Positions 24,249 through 34,067 of a stretch of DNA of 64,000 bases are shown piece by piece. The notes below the pieces were generated by a model, which was not told where the DNA came from, searched no databases, and worked only from the letters and a program-made list of their open reading frames with translations. The position numbers and the translations under genes are program-made. Source of the DNA: Sphingomonas horti (GTDB lineage: Bacteria; Pseudomonadota; Alphaproteobacteria; Sphingomonadales; Sphingomonadaceae); the NCBI RefSeq assembly GCF_009753715.1, contig NZ_WQMS01000007.1, forward strand, positions 72,001 through 136,000, given 5' to 3'. Every line of letters starts with the position of its first letter. Position 1 is the stretch's first letter.

Positions 24249-26533
24249 TTCGGCCCGCGCGGCTGCAGCATGCCGGGCGAGATGAAGCCGATCGGCTGCA
24301 ACGCCATCGCGTCCTGCTTGATGTTCGCGGCGATCTGCTCGTAGTCGCGCTCCATCTCTGGCGTGACCGACGCGCGCGTATCGGCCAGCGCGGTTTCGAA
24401 ATGCGCCATCGTCACCGCCTCGTTGCCGAGCGATTCCCGCAGCGCCGAGAGACCGGCGCGCCTTACCAGGTCCTCCAGGTCGGCGCCGGTGAAGCGGTCG
24501 GTCCGCGCCGCGATCGACCCCAGGTCGACGTCGCTCGCCAGCGGCATCTTCTTGGTGTGCACTTCCAGGATGCGTCGCCGCCCGGCCTGGTCCGGCACCG
24601 AGACGTAGATGAGCTCGTCGAACCGCCCGGGCCGTAGCAGCGCCGGATCGATCAGGTTGGGACGGTTGGTCGCGCCGATTACGACCACCGACTGCAGCTC
24701 CTCCAGCCCGTCCATTTCGGCGAGAATCGTGTTGACGACCCGCTCCGTCACCTGCGGCTCGCCCAGGCCGCCGCCGCGCGCGGGCACCAGACTGTCGAGC
24801 TCGTCGAAGAAGATGACGGTCGGCGCCACCTGCCGCGCGCGCGCGAACAGGCGGGCGATCTGCTGCTCGCTCTCGCCATACCATTTTGACAGCAGGTCCG
24901 ACGATTTGGTGGCGATGAAGTTCGCTTCCGCCTCGCGGGCGACCGCTTTCGCCAGCAGCGTCTTGCCGGTGCCCGGCGGGCCGTAGAGCAGGAACCCCTT
25001 GGCCGGGCGGATGCCGAGCCGGCGGAACGCGTCCGGGTTCTTCAGCGGCAACTCGACGCCTTCGCGCAGCCGCTCGCGGGCCTCGTCGAGCCCGCCGACG
25101 TCGGCCCAGCGGACGTTGGGCTTCTGCACCATCACCTCGCGCATCGCGGAGGGCTGCACGCGCTTCAGCGCTTCCAGGAAGTCGTCACGCGTCACCGACA
25201 GCGTGTCGAGCACCTCGGGCGGGATCGTCCGCTCCTCGAGGTTCAGCCGGGGCATGATCCGGCGCACAGCCTCGATCGCCGCCTCGCGGGCAAGCGCGGC
25301 CAGGTCGGCGCCGACAAAGCCGTAGGTGGTGCGGGCGAGCTCGTCGAGATCGACGCCGCCGTCCAGCGGCATGCCGCGGGTATGGATGCCCAGAATCTCG
25401 CGCCGTCCCCGCTCGTCGGGAACGCCGATCACGATCTCCCGGTCGAAGCGGCCAGGGCGTCGGAGCGCTTCGTCGACCGCCTCGGGCCGGTTGGTGGCGG
25501 CGATCACGACAAGGTTCGCGCGCGGCTCCAGCCCGTCCATCAGGGTCAACAGCTGAGCGACCAGCCGCTTCTCCGCCTCGCCGGTCACTTGCCCGCGCTT
25601 GGGCGCGATCGAATCGATCTCGTCGATGAAGATGATCGAGGGCGCGTTCTGCGTCGCCTGCTCGAAGATTTCCCGCAGCGCCTTTTCGCTCTCGCCATAG
25701 GCGGAGCCCATGATTTCGGGGCCGTTGACCAGGAAAAACTCGGCTTCGCTTTCGTTCGCGACCGCCCGCGCCAGCCGGGTCTTGCCGGTTCCGGGCGGGC
25801 CGTGGAGCAGCACGCCCTTCGGCGGATCGACGCCAAGCCGCTGGAACAGCTCGGGATAGCGAAGCGGCAGCTCGACCATCTCGCGAAGCTGGTCGATCGC
25901 GCCGGCAAGCCCGCCGATATCATCATAGGTGACGTCGGCACGGCGGTTCTGCGGCTCCTCATATTCAGGGCGCAGCTCCACCTCGCTGTTCTCGTCGATA
26001 TGGACGACGCCCTTGGGGCTCGACGACACCACGACGAGGCGGATCTCCTGCAGCGCATAGGCCGGCGCGGCGAGCATCTGGCGCAGCTGGGGCGGCATGT
26101 CGCCCGCCTGCACGCGCTGCTGCCCTGCGGTCGCGACGACGTCGCCCGCAGTCAGTGGCCGGCCGTAGAAGCTTCGCTTCAAGGCCTGGCTGCTGCCCTG
26201 GAGGCGCAGATTCTGCTGCGCAGGCGCGAACACCACGCGCGTGGCGGGCCGCGACTCGACCTTGCGCAGCTCGACGAAGTCGCCCGAGCCGATCTCGGCA
26301 TTGGCACGCTGCAGGCCGTCGAGCCGGATGATCTCCAGCCCCTCGTCCTCCGGATAGGGCAGCACGGCGCGCGCCGGCGTCGCCCTCTTGCCGACGATCT
26401 CGACGACATCGCCTTCCTGGAGGCCCAGCGCCGTCATCAGCGCGCGCGGGATCCGCGCCAGCCCGCGGCCGCTGTCCTCCGGCCGTGCATTGGCGACCTG
26501 TACGCGCCGTCCCTGTTCTTCGCTGTCCGCCAT
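24236..26533 (-). CDS. CDC48/VCP-like AAA+ ATPase
   Basis: 765-residue double-AAA+ protein of the CDC48 group. An N-terminal substrate-binding domain with double-psi barrel (about 1-90, [21 protein letters not shown]) and a second N subdomain are followed by D1 (Walker A GPPGTGKT near 248, Walker [10 protein letters not shown], an Arg-finger region RRPGRFDRE) and D2 (GPPGTGKT near 520, [17 protein letters not shown]). Both ATPase sites look intact. CDC48 hexamers unfold or extract proteins; the bacterial form lacks ubiquitin partners and its clients are unknown. It stands alone, converging on the small membrane gene. Confidence 0.93.
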   Translation of the reverse strand: MADSEEQGRRVQVANARPEDSGRGLARIPRALMTALGLQEGDVVEIVGKRATPARAVLPYPEDEGLEIIRLDGLQRANAEIGSGDFVELRKVESRPATRVVFAPAQQNLRLQGSSQALKRSFYGRPLTAGDVVATAGQQRVQAGDMPPQLRQMLAAPAYALQEIRLVVVSSSPKGVVHIDENSEVELRPEYEEPQNRRADVTYDDIGGLAGAIDQLREMVELPLRYPELFQRLGVDPPKGVLLHGPPGTGKTRLARAVANESEAEFFLVNGPEIMGSAYGESEKALREIFEQATQNAPSIIFIDEIDSIAPKRGQVTGEAEKRLVAQLLTLMDGLEPRANLVVIAATNRPEAVDEALRRPGRFDREIVIGVPDERGRREILGIHTRGMPLDGGVDLDELARTTYGFVGADLAALAREAAIEAVRRIMPRLNLEERTIPPEVLDTLSVTRDDFLEALKRVQPSAMREVMVQKPNVRWADVGGLDEARERLREGVELPLKNPDAFRRLGIRPAKGFLLYGPPGTGKTLLAKAVAREAEANFIATKSSDLLSKWYGESEQQIARLFARARQVAPTVIFFDELDSLVPARGGGLGEPQVTERVVNTILAEMDGLEELQSVVVIGATNRPNLIDPALLRPGRFDELIYVSVPDQAGRRRILEVHTKKMPLASDVDLGSIAARTDRFTGADLEDLVRRAGLSALRESLGNEAVTMAHFETALADTRASVTPEMERDYEQIAANIKQDAMALQPIGFISPGMLQPRGPKGGE

Positions 26534-26593
26534 CCTGACCTCCGGTTGAGGCGTTAACTAGGTGGCGGGCCGGATCGTTGCGAGGGCGGGCGC

Positions 26594-26624
26594 AAAAAAA
26601 GGGCCGATCCCAAAAGACCGGCCC
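26594..26624 (-). terminator. Orphan minus-strand terminator
   Basis: Read on the minus strand: a 6-bp stem (gggccg / cggccc), a 12-base loop and then seven T. It lies between CDC48 and the divergent LysR gene, and no minus-strand gene ends here. It may terminate a small RNA or leader transcript from the 26625-26790 region. Confidence 0.6.
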
Positions 26625-26673
26625 GAAAAAGTTTATAGGAGAGGATGCCTGAAAGGCCCGGCTGATGTGCGCC

Positions 26674-26716
26674 GCAACACGTTATGTTGCAAGTGCGAAC
26701 AACAAAAAGGTTGTTG
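26674..26716. promoter_or_regulatory. Two inverted repeats upstream of the LysR gene
   Basis: GCAAC-N7-GTTGC (26674-26690) and CAACAA-N5-TTGTTG (26700-26716) lie about 100-140 bases before the LysR start. Spaced inverted repeats of this type suit a LysR operator. No binding evidence is available from sequence alone. Confidence 0.35.
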
Positions 26717-26814
26717 CATGAAACGCAACCGGTCTGCTCTAAGGGCCTTCACGAGATGTGCCGGACACACGCCCGCCAGAGGCTGTTGCAGTGCACAATT
26801 GAGGAGCCTGATCG

Positions 26815-27717
26815 TTGCGCCGCTTGCCGCCCCTGACCGCCGTTGAGGCGTTCGTCCAGACTGCCCGCCTTGGCTCGCTCAAGGCCGCCGCCGAGGAGCT
26901 GGCGCTGTCGTCGCCGGCACTTAGCCGGCGCATCCAGGCGCTCGAACGGTTCCTGGGCCGCGCGCTGTTCGATCGGGCGCCCGGCGCGATGCGTCCGAAC
27001 GGCGACGGCGAGAAGCTGCTGCAGGCGATCGCGCCGCACCTGAACGGCCTCAGCGACGCGATCGAGGCCTTCATCACCGAAGGCACGGTGTTGCGCCTGC
27101 GCCTGGGGGTGCTGCCGCTTTTCGCGTCGCAGCAGATTTTCCCCCACATCGCGGAGTTGCGCGCGCTACATCCAGAGCTGCACCTGGACATCGACACCGG
27201 TGGCCACGCGCTCGCGCGGCTGGGCGACGGGCTGGACGCCGCGATCGTGCTGGCGCGCGACATCGATCCCGCCCTCTATGCCTGTCGGCTGGACCGCAAC
27301 CGCATCCTTGCGATCGGCGCGAAAAGCCTCGGCAAAGGCCCGGGCGCGATCGCACGCCCCGCCGATCTCGCCCGCACCACCGTGTTCCTGCACCGCGACA
27401 TGCCGGATACGTTCGACGCCTTCTGCCATGCGCTCGGCATCGACGGCATCGAGCCGCTCGCGATCGATCATTTCGATTCGGGCCAGCTGATGCTCGAGGC
27501 CGCCGCGCAGGGTCTCGGCGTCGCCTTCATGCACGAAAGTCATTTCGTGAACGCGCGCGACGACCGGCTGGTGCGGCTGTTCGATGCGGAGGTGGACAGC
27601 CCCTACAGCTACTGGTTCGCCTGCCGCCCGCGCGCGCTGGAACTCAGAGCGGTGCAGCTGTTCCGCGACTGGCTGACCGGGCTGTTCGGCACCGCCGGCG
27701 AACGCGCGGCCGCCTGA
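26815..27717 (+). CDS. LysR-family transcriptional regulator (GcvA-like)
   Basis: 300-residue LysR regulator: an N-terminal winged HTH (LPPLTAVEAFVQTARLGSLKAAAEELALSSPALSRRI..., about 3-60) and a C-terminal periplasmic-binding-like effector domain. The opening RRLPPLTAVEAF is of the GcvA subgroup. A TTG start is used, with GAGGAG 8 bases before. Targets are unknown: no divergent metabolic gene is adjacent, only CDC48 on the other strand and a PEP-CTERM gene downstream. Confidence 0.88.
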   Translation: MRRLPPLTAVEAFVQTARLGSLKAAAEELALSSPALSRRIQALERFLGRALFDRAPGAMRPNGDGEKLLQAIAPHLNGLSDAIEAFITEGTVLRLRLGVLPLFASQQIFPHIAELRALHPELHLDIDTGGHALARLGDGLDAAIVLARDIDPALYACRLDRNRILAIGAKSLGKGPGAIARPADLARTTVFLHRDMPDTFDAFCHALGIDGIEPLAIDHFDSGQLMLEAAAQGLGVAFMHESHFVNARDDRLVRLFDAEVDSPYSYWFACRPRALELRAVQLFRDWLTGLFGTAGERAAA

Positions 27718-27906
27718 GGCAGGCGCGCATCGGTCGGACTATAACCTCGATCAATAAGTGTTTCGAAACGGGGCGAATATTTCGCCTCGCCACGGTTAAC
27801 CATCATTGACAACCATCTCGCTGGCGTATCGACTGACGCTGCGGCTCCGCGCGAGTCGCGTTCAGGGGGGTGAGGGGGTGCGGCTCCCGTGCCGTCGAGA
27901 TTTCAC

Positions 27907-27926
27907 TCCCCTTTATGGGAAGGGGA
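27907..27926 (+). promoter_or_regulatory. Hairpin occluding the ribosome-binding site
   Basis: TCCCCTT (27907-27913) pairs perfectly with AAGGGGA (27920-27926) over a 6-base loop. AAGGGGA is the Shine-Dalgarno sequence of the PEP-CTERM gene starting at 27931, so translation may be limited by this stem. The 27718-27906 part upstream holds a TTGACA-like element (27806) and no gene. Confidence 0.5.
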
Positions 27927-27930
27927 AATC

Positions 27931-29628
27931 ATGTCCAAAATGGGTATGACCACGTTCGGCGTGGCCTTGGCCGCTTTGCTCTGCGGCACCGCTGCATCGG
28001 CGCAGCAGATCAAGCATGCCTGGTGGGAAACCAAGGGCGTCCAGGGTCCGACGCTCCAGATTCCAGGAGACATCACCGATGCGGGCACGCGCCTGTCGCC
28101 GCAGCTGGGCGGCTTCGGGCCGGGATCGCCGGTGTTCATCGGGTTCGAAGGCAGCACGCAGTTCGACAACGCGCTGCTCGCCCGGAACTTCATCCCGCCT
28201 GATACGATGGGCACGGTCGGCGGCACGCAATATGTCGTCACCACGAACGGCTCGTACAGCGTTTATGACAAGGCGACTGGCAACCGGCTCGGGATCATGT
28301 CCGACACCGCCTTCTGGGCAGCGGCCGGCCAGACCGGCGCCAACGGCGACACCCGCATCATGTATAATGCGGATGCGCATCGCTACATCATGGTCGCGTT
28401 CGGCGCCAACACCAAGGACCTGCAGATCGCCGTGTCCGACAGCGACAATGCGCTCGGCACCTGGAAATCGACCAAGTTCGAAGGCTTTGCCGGCTTCGGC
28501 TTCGGCGCGACCGCCGATTACCCGACGCTCGCGCTGGACAAGAACGCGGTCTATATCGGCACGAACAACTTCGCGCCGATACAGTCGGGCGGATCGAACA
28601 GCTTCCGCGGGACGACGCTGAACGTCATCCCGCTCAACAGCCTGTTCAACGCCGGAGCGCCGACCACGGCGGGCATGAAGCAGTTCACAACGCCCTACAA
28701 CCCGGCCGGCGGCCAGACGCAGGATCGCGGCTTTGCGATCCAGGGCGTGAACAGCACCGATTCGGGCTCGTCGGGCAAGGCGATGGCGGCCTCGCTCTTC
28801 TTCTACGATTCGATCGTCTACAATGTGAACGGGCTCAATCCGAACTCGGCGGCCGGCGCCAGCGAAGGTCCGGTCACCTATATCGGCGAGGATCCGTTCC
28901 AGACCCAGGGTCCTGCGCGGCAACCGGCGGACATCGCCGCGAACCGGCGCGTGATCGATGCGCTCGACGAGCGGATCAGCAGCAGCGTCTATGAGGCCAA
29001 TGGACGCATCTACATGCTGCACACCGTCGACTCGCTCCTCGACGGGCAGGATGAGGCGCGCCTGCGGCTGGTGGTGCTGGATTCAGCGACGAACGCGATC
29101 CTCGACCAGATGGACATCGGTTCTGCCGGCTATGATTACTATCAGGGCTCGATCGCGGTGAACGCCGCCGGGCAGGTCGTGGTGGGCTATAATCGCTCCG
29201 GTCTCGATCCGGCGACGGGCAAGATCAGGTTCTATGCCCGCATCTTCGGGACGGCGGCCGACGGCACTCTGTACCAAAGAGGCGGCGAATATCTGCTGAA
29301 GGAAAGCCTGACCAACGACTACCATAATGGCAGTCTCAAGGGTCAGCCGGCGGCAGGTCGTCAGCGCTGGGGCGACTATTCGCAGGTCTCTGTCGATCCC
29401 AACGACCCGAACAGCTTCTGGCTGATCGGCGAGTTCGCCCGTGAATACAACACGCCCGCGGACGGACACCCCGGTGGCACGGGCGGTTCGCGCTGGAGCA
29501 CATGGGTCGCCGGGATCAACGTGCTTGCGGTTCCCGAACCGGCAACCTGGGCGATGATGATCGCAGGCTTCGGCATGGTCGGCTTCGCGATGCGGCGCTC
29601 GCAGAAGGTGAAGGTCAGCTTCGCCTGA
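27931..29628 (+). CDS. PEP-CTERM sorting domain-containing secreted protein
   Basis: 565-residue exported protein. It has a Sec signal (MTTFGVALAALLCGTAASAQ, cleavage after ASA) and a C-terminal PEP-CTERM anchor: PEPATWAMMIAGFGMVGFAMRR, the sphingomonad form recognised by exosortase. The middle is a long beta-rich region (NTNGSYSVYDKATGNRLG, VIDALDERISSSVYEANGRIYMLHTVDS) that looks like a propeller or similar fold, of unknown activity. The ATG at 27931 with its hairpin-masked RBS is preferred over 27889. A strong terminator follows. Confidence 0.9.
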   Translation: MSKMGMTTFGVALAALLCGTAASAQQIKHAWWETKGVQGPTLQIPGDITDAGTRLSPQLGGFGPGSPVFIGFEGSTQFDNALLARNFIPPDTMGTVGGTQYVVTTNGSYSVYDKATGNRLGIMSDTAFWAAAGQTGANGDTRIMYNADAHRYIMVAFGANTKDLQIAVSDSDNALGTWKSTKFEGFAGFGFGATADYPTLALDKNAVYIGTNNFAPIQSGGSNSFRGTTLNVIPLNSLFNAGAPTTAGMKQFTTPYNPAGGQTQDRGFAIQGVNSTDSGSSGKAMAASLFFYDSIVYNVNGLNPNSAAGASEGPVTYIGEDPFQTQGPARQPADIAANRRVIDALDERISSSVYEANGRIYMLHTVDSLLDGQDEARLRLVVLDSATNAILDQMDIGSAGYDYYQGSIAVNAAGQVVVGYNRSGLDPATGKIRFYARIFGTAADGTLYQRGGEYLLKESLTNDYHNGSLKGQPAAGRQRWGDYSQVSVDPNDPNSFWLIGEFAREYNTPADGHPGGTGGSRWSTWVAGINVLAVPEPATWAMMIAGFGMVGFAMRRSQKVKVSFA

Positions 29629-29652
29629 TCGCAGGTGAAGGAAGCTCGCTTC

Positions 29653-29682
29653 GGGGCGGGGCCTTGGCTCCGCCCCTTTTTT
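29653..29682 (+). terminator. Rho-independent terminator
   Basis: A 7-bp GC stem (ggggcgg / ccgcccc) with a 10-base loop is followed by TTTTTT. It closes the PEP-CTERM gene, and its T-run touches the 3' end of the opposite-strand gene. Confidence 0.85.
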
Positions 29683-30067
29683 AGTAGCAGCGGATCAGCT
29701 TCGCGCGCTTGCCCCTCAGCAACGTCAGTTGTTGCGGCGTCCCGTTGGCGGGGCGGATCGTCAGCCGCAGCGTGTCACCCTGGAGCCGCCCTTCGAATGT
29801 CGCGTTGGCCGCCGCCGTCTCATCGGCGCGCTGCGGACCCGGCCCATAGCTCTCGTACCGTCCCTTCGCGGTGAACCGGCCATCGGCGCCTGGCGTTGCC
29901 GAGGCGAAGCTGCCGCCGGCGCATTCCTGCTCGATCCGCGCACCATCCGCGCCGACGATGAGGTTGGCGCCGGGTGCACCCCATTGGCCGGTCAGCGCGG
30001 GTCCCGTGTTTCCGGTCAGGGCCACGACGAAGCCAAGCAGGGCGGCGCGGCGGACGATGGATGGCAC
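29681..30067 (-). CDS. Small secreted protein, function unknown
   Basis: 128-residue protein with a signal peptide (VRRAALLGFVVALTGNTG). The body has repeated short beta-type segments and two Cys (EQECAGGSF and the C-terminal RCY). The TGQWGAPGANLIVGADGARIEQEC pattern is that of small periplasmic beta-sandwich proteins. It has no recognised domain name. It converges on the PEP-CTERM gene. Confidence 0.7.
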   Translation of the reverse strand: MPSIVRRAALLGFVVALTGNTGPALTGQWGAPGANLIVGADGARIEQECAGGSFASATPGADGRFTAKGRYESYGPGPQRADETAAANATFEGRLQGDTLRLTIRPANGTPQQLTLLRGKRAKLIRCY

Positions 30068-30218
30068 ATGGCTCTCCTCTTCGCGGATAATCTAGAGCAG
30101 CACAGCGCGAACACGAAGCACAAACGCCTTGCCCCACCTCCCCGCCCTCCCCAAATCGCGTGTTGCAGAAATGCAACATCCGACTATGCAGGACCGAGGA
30201 AGGTAAACAGGACAAGCG

Positions 30219-31154
30219 ATGGCCGCCGATCCCTATTCCGTGCTGGGCGTGGCTCGCGGCGCAAGCGAGGCCGACATCAAGAAGGCGTATCGCAAGCTCG
30301 CCAAGGAGCTGCACCCCGATCGCAACAAGGACAATCCCAAGGCGGCCGAACGTTTCTCGCAGGTGACCGCCGCCTATGATCTGCTGACCGACAAGGACAA
30401 GCGCGCCCAGTTCGATCGCGGCGAGATCGATGCCGACGGCAACCCGACCGCGCCGTTCGGCTTCGGCGCCGGGCGCGGCGCGGGCGGCAGCTATCGGAGC
30501 GCGGGCGGCACGTCCGGCTTCGATTTCGGCACTGAGGCATCCGATTTCGGCGACATCTTCGAGGGGTTGTTCGGGCGCTCGGGTGGCGGTGGCTTCACAT
30601 CGGGGTTCGGCCGCCGGTCGGCGCCGCCGCCGCGCGGGGCGGACGCGGCCTACCGGCTGCGCGTGTCGTTCGAAGACGCGGCGGGCCTGAAGCCGCAGCG
30701 GATCACGCTCAGCGACGGCAAGACGATCGACCTGAAGCTGCGCGCCGGGATCGAGACCGGCACCCAGATGAGGCTCGCCGGCAAGGGCGAACCGGGGCCC
30801 GGCGGCCCGGGCGACGCGATTGTCACCATCGACATCCAGCCGCATCGCTTCTTCAAGCGCGAGGGCGACAATGTGCTGCTCGACCTGCCGGTCACGCTGA
30901 AGGAAGCGGTGGAGGGCGGCAAGGTGAAGGTGCCGACCGTGGACGGGCCGGTGATGCTGAACGTGCCCGCCGGCTCCAGCTCCGGCAAGGCGCTGCGGCT
31001 GAAGGGCAAGGGATTCCACCGCAAGGGCGGCGATCGCGGCGACCAGTTGGTGACGCTGATGATCGACATTCCCGCCGACGATGCCGCGCTGCGCGCGTTC
31101 GTCGAAGGCTGGGATGCCGGCAATCGCAACCCGCGCGCGGGGCTGGGCGTCTAG
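30219..31154 (+). CDS. J-domain protein (CbpA-like, DnaJ C-terminal domains)
   Basis: 311-residue Hsp40 co-chaperone. J-domain about 1-68 with the HPD motif (KELHPDRNKDN), a Gly/Phe-rich region (GFGAGRGAGGSYRSAGGTSGF), no zinc-finger domain, and DnaJ C-terminal substrate-binding domains (about 140-305, ending NPRAGLGV). The lack of a zinc domain makes it CbpA-like rather than DnaJ itself. It stimulates a DnaK-type ATPase. It heads an operon with BrkB-like, FabI and AroC genes. Confidence 0.92.
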   Translation: MAADPYSVLGVARGASEADIKKAYRKLAKELHPDRNKDNPKAAERFSQVTAAYDLLTDKDKRAQFDRGEIDADGNPTAPFGFGAGRGAGGSYRSAGGTSGFDFGTEASDFGDIFEGLFGRSGGGGFTSGFGRRSAPPPRGADAAYRLRVSFEDAAGLKPQRITLSDGKTIDLKLRAGIETGTQMRLAGKGEPGPGGPGDAIVTIDIQPHRFFKREGDNVLLDLPVTLKEAVEGGKVKVPTVDGPVMLNVPAGSSSGKALRLKGKGFHRKGGDRGDQLVTLMIDIPADDAALRAFVEGWDAGNRNPRAGLGV

Positions 31155-31160
31155 GTCGGC

Positions 31161-32153
31161 GTGATCGACGCCGAAACCGAATACCAGGCGGAGGGGCCGG
31201 CCCCGCAAACTCCGGAAGCGCGACGGCGGCGGCTGCTGAAGGCCCATGCCCGGGTCGACGAAACGCTGAAGCGGCTCGGGCCCGGATCCCGCTTCCGCAA
31301 GATCGTCAGCCGCGCGCTGTCGGGCGTCTGGAACGACGGCTTCGTCCATGCCGGCAACATCGCCTATCTGACGCTGCTGACGATCTTTCCCTTTTTCATC
31401 GTCGTCGCCGCGCTCGCCCACGCGTTCGGGCAGGGCGAGGCGACGGCGCAGGCGGTGCGCGAGTTTCTGGGCCAGGTGCCGCGCAACGTTGCCGAAGTGC
31501 TGCGCAAGCCGATCAACGACGTGCTGGTCGCCCGATCGGGCACCTTGCTGTGGCTCGGCGCGCTCGGCGGGCTGTGGAGCGCCGGCGGGTTCATCGCGAC
31601 GATCAAGGACATCATCTACCGCGCTTATGGCGTGCGCAGCCAGGCCCCGTTCTGGCGCGCGCGGCTGCGCTATACCGCGACCGTCATCGCGTCGGTCGTG
31701 CTGATCCTCGTCTCGTTCGTGCTGCAGGCGGTGCTGACCGTGGCCGAGCAGGCGATCACCCGGCTGTTCCCCTTCGCGGACGAGACGCTGCTGCTGATCA
31801 TCAGCGCATCGAAGCTGATTCCGGGGCTGTTCATCTTCGGCGCGCTTTACCTGCTGTTCCTGGTGATGACGCCGCGCCGCTACCGCGGAACCGATTGCCG
31901 CAAATGGCCGGGGCCGCTGTTCGTCGCGGGCTGGTGGCTGGCGGTCACGTCGCTGCTGCCCCGGGTGCTGGCGCTGTTCAGCAATTACGACCTGACCTAT
32001 GGCAGCCTGGCCGGGGTCATGATCACGCTCATCTATTTCTTCACGATCGGCCTCGGCCTCGTGTTCGGCGCGCATCTGAACGCGGCACTAGCGGTGGTTC
32101 CCGAGAGCGCGCTAAAGGGGCGCGATCCAAGCCCGGAGGAAGGGGTCACGTGA
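31161..32153 (+). CDS. YihY/BrkB-family membrane protein
   Basis: 330-residue inner-membrane protein with about six transmembrane helices (for example IAYLTLLTIFPFFIVVAALAH). The N-terminal VSRALSGVWNDGFVHAGNIAYL pattern and the mid-protein GAPGGLWSAGGFI-like stretch match the YihY/BrkB family, wrongly named ribonuclease BN in old annotations. GTG start, 6 bases after the J-protein stop. Its 3' end overlaps the FabI start (GTGA). Function unknown. Confidence 0.9.
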   Translation: MIDAETEYQAEGPAPQTPEARRRRLLKAHARVDETLKRLGPGSRFRKIVSRALSGVWNDGFVHAGNIAYLTLLTIFPFFIVVAALAHAFGQGEATAQAVREFLGQVPRNVAEVLRKPINDVLVARSGTLLWLGALGGLWSAGGFIATIKDIIYRAYGVRSQAPFWRARLRYTATVIASVVLILVSFVLQAVLTVAEQAITRLFPFADETLLLIISASKLIPGLFIFGALYLLFLVMTPRRYRGTDCRKWPGPLFVAGWWLAVTSLLPRVLALFSNYDLTYGSLAGVMITLIYFFTIGLGLVFGAHLNAALAVVPESALKGRDPSPEEGVT

Positions 32154-32959
32154 ACGGATTGATGAAGGGCAAGCGCGGGCTGATCATGGGTCTCGCCAAC
32201 GAGCGGTCCCTGGCCTGGGGCATCTCCCAGAAACTCAGCGAGGCAGGCGCCGAGCTCGCCTTCAGCTATCAGGGCGAAGCGCTGGAAAAGCGCGTCCGGC
32301 CACTGGCTGCCGAGCTCGGGTCCGATTTCCTGCTCGACTGCGACGTGTCCGACATGGCGGCGCTCGACCGGACCTTCGACGAGCTGGCGGCACGCTGGCC
32401 GACGATCGACTTCGTCGTCCATGCGATCGGCTACACCAACAAGGAAACGCTGCGCGGCCGCTACGCCGATATCGGGCTGGACGACTTCCTGCTGACGATG
32501 AACATCAGCGTCTTCAGCTTCACTGCGGTCGCGCAGCGCGCGGCCAGGCTGATGCCGAGCGGCGGCGCGCTGCTGACCTTGTCCTATTACGGCGCGGAGA
32601 AGGTGGTCCCGCACTATAACGTGATGGGCATCGCCAAGGCGGCGCTGGAGACCAGCGTCAAGTATCTCGCCAACGATTTCGGCCCCGACGGCATTCGCGT
32701 GAACGCGATTTCCGCGGGTCCGATCAAGACGCTGGCGGCGTCCGGCATCGGCGATTTCCGCTACATCCTGAAATGGAACGAGCTGAATTCCCCGCTGCGC
32801 CGCAACGTGACGATCGAGGATGTCGGCGGGTCGGCGCTCTACCTGCTGAGCGATCTCGCCGCCGGCGTCACCGGTGAGACGCACCATGTCGATGCCGGCT
32901 ACCACGTCGTCGGCATGAAGCAGAAAGACGCACCGGATATCGCGCTGGCGCAGGGATGA
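32150..32959 (+). CDS. fabI: Enoyl-[ACP] reductase FabI
   Basis: 269-residue NADH-dependent enoyl-ACP reductase, the last step of each fatty-acid elongation cycle. The atypical SDR motif [13 protein letters not shown] is near residue 15, and the active-site Y-x6-K is in [11 protein letters not shown]. The [20 protein letters not shown] motif is typical. It is the target of triclosan-type inhibitors. GTG at 32150 is preferred over ATG 32162 because the GGAGGAAGG sits in front of GTG and the GTGA overlap couples it to BrkB. The stop overlaps aroC (ATGA). Confidence 0.95.
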   Translation: MNGLMKGKRGLIMGLANERSLAWGISQKLSEAGAELAFSYQGEALEKRVRPLAAELGSDFLLDCDVSDMAALDRTFDELAARWPTIDFVVHAIGYTNKETLRGRYADIGLDDFLLTMNISVFSFTAVAQRAARLMPSGGALLTLSYYGAEKVVPHYNVMGIAKAALETSVKYLANDFGPDGIRVNAISAGPIKTLAASGIGDFRYILKWNELNSPLRRNVTIEDVGGSALYLLSDLAAGVTGETHHVDAGYHVVGMKQKDAPDIALAQG

Positions 32960-34017
32960 GCTGGAACAGCTTCGGCCGCGTCTTCCGCTTCACCACCTGG
33001 GGGGAAAGCCACGGGCCGGCGATCGGCGTGGTCGTCGACGGCTGCCCGCCGGGGCTCGCGCTGTCCGAAGCCGATATCCAGCCCTGGCTCGACAAGCGCC
33101 GGCCGGGCCAGTCGCGCTTCACGACGCAGCGACAGGAGCCGGACCAGGTCCGCATCCTCTCCGGCGTGTTCGAGGGCCGGACGACCGGCACGCCGATCAG
33201 CCTCGTCATCGACAATGTCGATCAGCGATCGAAGGACTATTCCGAGGTGGCGCAGGCCTACCGCCCCGGTCATGCCGATTATGCCTATGACGCGAAATAC
33301 CGCCTTCGCGACTATCGCGGCGGCGGGCGCTCCTCGGCCCGCGAGACGGCGGCGCGGGTCGCGGCCGGCGCGGTCGCGCGGCTGGTGATCCCGGAAGTGA
33401 CGATCCGTGCCTGGGTCGCCGAGATCGGCGGCGACGCTGTCCAGAGCTTCGATGCGGGAGAGATCGACCGCAACCCGTTCTTCTGCCCCGATGCTGCCGC
33501 CGCGGCGCGCTGGGAGACGCTGATCGACGGCGCGCGCAAGGCAGGCTCGTCGCTGGGCGCGATCGTCGCTTGCGAAGCGACCGGCGTAGCAGCGGGCTGG
33601 GGCGCGCCGCTCTATGCCAAGCTCGATGCGGAGCTTGCCGCCGCGGCGATGTCGATCAACGCGGTCAAGGGCGTCGAGATCGGCGACGGCTTCGCCGCCG
33701 CGCGCCTGAGCGGCGAGGAGAATGCCGACCGGATGCGCCCCGGCGACGGCGCGCCCGCGTTCGACAGCAACCATGCGGGCGGGATCGCCGGCGGCATCGC
33801 GACTGGCCAGCCGGTGCGCCTACGCGTCGCGTTTAAGCCGACCAGCTCGATCCTGACGCCGGTGGACACGATCACCCGCGATGGCGAAGCGACCGAGATC
33901 GCGACCAAGGGCCGCCACGATCCCTGCGTCGGCATTCGCGGCGCGCCGGTAGTGGAGGCGATGATGGCACTGGTGCTGGCCGACCAGAAGCTCCTCCATC
34001 GCGCCCAGTGCGGCTGA
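32956..34017 (+). CDS. aroC: Chorismate synthase
   Basis: 353-residue chorismate synthase, last enzyme of the shikimate pathway, which needs reduced FMN. Signatures are [12 protein letters not shown] near the start, the central [18 protein letters not shown] and the late [25 protein letters not shown]. Length is normal. It is coupled to fabI by an ATGA overlap. The J-protein, BrkB, fabI and aroC genes form one compact transcript. Confidence 0.97.
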   Translation: MSWNSFGRVFRFTTWGESHGPAIGVVVDGCPPGLALSEADIQPWLDKRRPGQSRFTTQRQEPDQVRILSGVFEGRTTGTPISLVIDNVDQRSKDYSEVAQAYRPGHADYAYDAKYRLRDYRGGGRSSARETAARVAAGAVARLVIPEVTIRAWVAEIGGDAVQSFDAGEIDRNPFFCPDAAAAARWETLIDGARKAGSSLGAIVACEATGVAAGWGAPLYAKLDAELAAAAMSINAVKGVEIGDGFAAARLSGEENADRMRPGDGAPAFDSNHAGGIAGGIATGQPVRLRVAFKPTSSILTPVDTITRDGEATEIATKGRHDPCVGIRGAPVVEAMMALVLADQKLLHRAQCG

Positions 34018-34067
34018 CGGAGAGATTCACGGCGCCTGGCGTTTCCTTCGCCTGAAGGAGCGATCCG

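Noticed and set aside
26562-26846. Plus-strand open frame between CDC48 and LysR
   Set aside because: It contains a minus-strand terminator and inverted repeats, has no recognisable domain and overlaps the LysR start.
29820-32075. 751-codon minus-strand open frame opposite the J-protein and BrkB-like genes
   Set aside because: It runs across two plus-strand genes with known domains and has low-complexity basic/acidic composition typical of a shadow.
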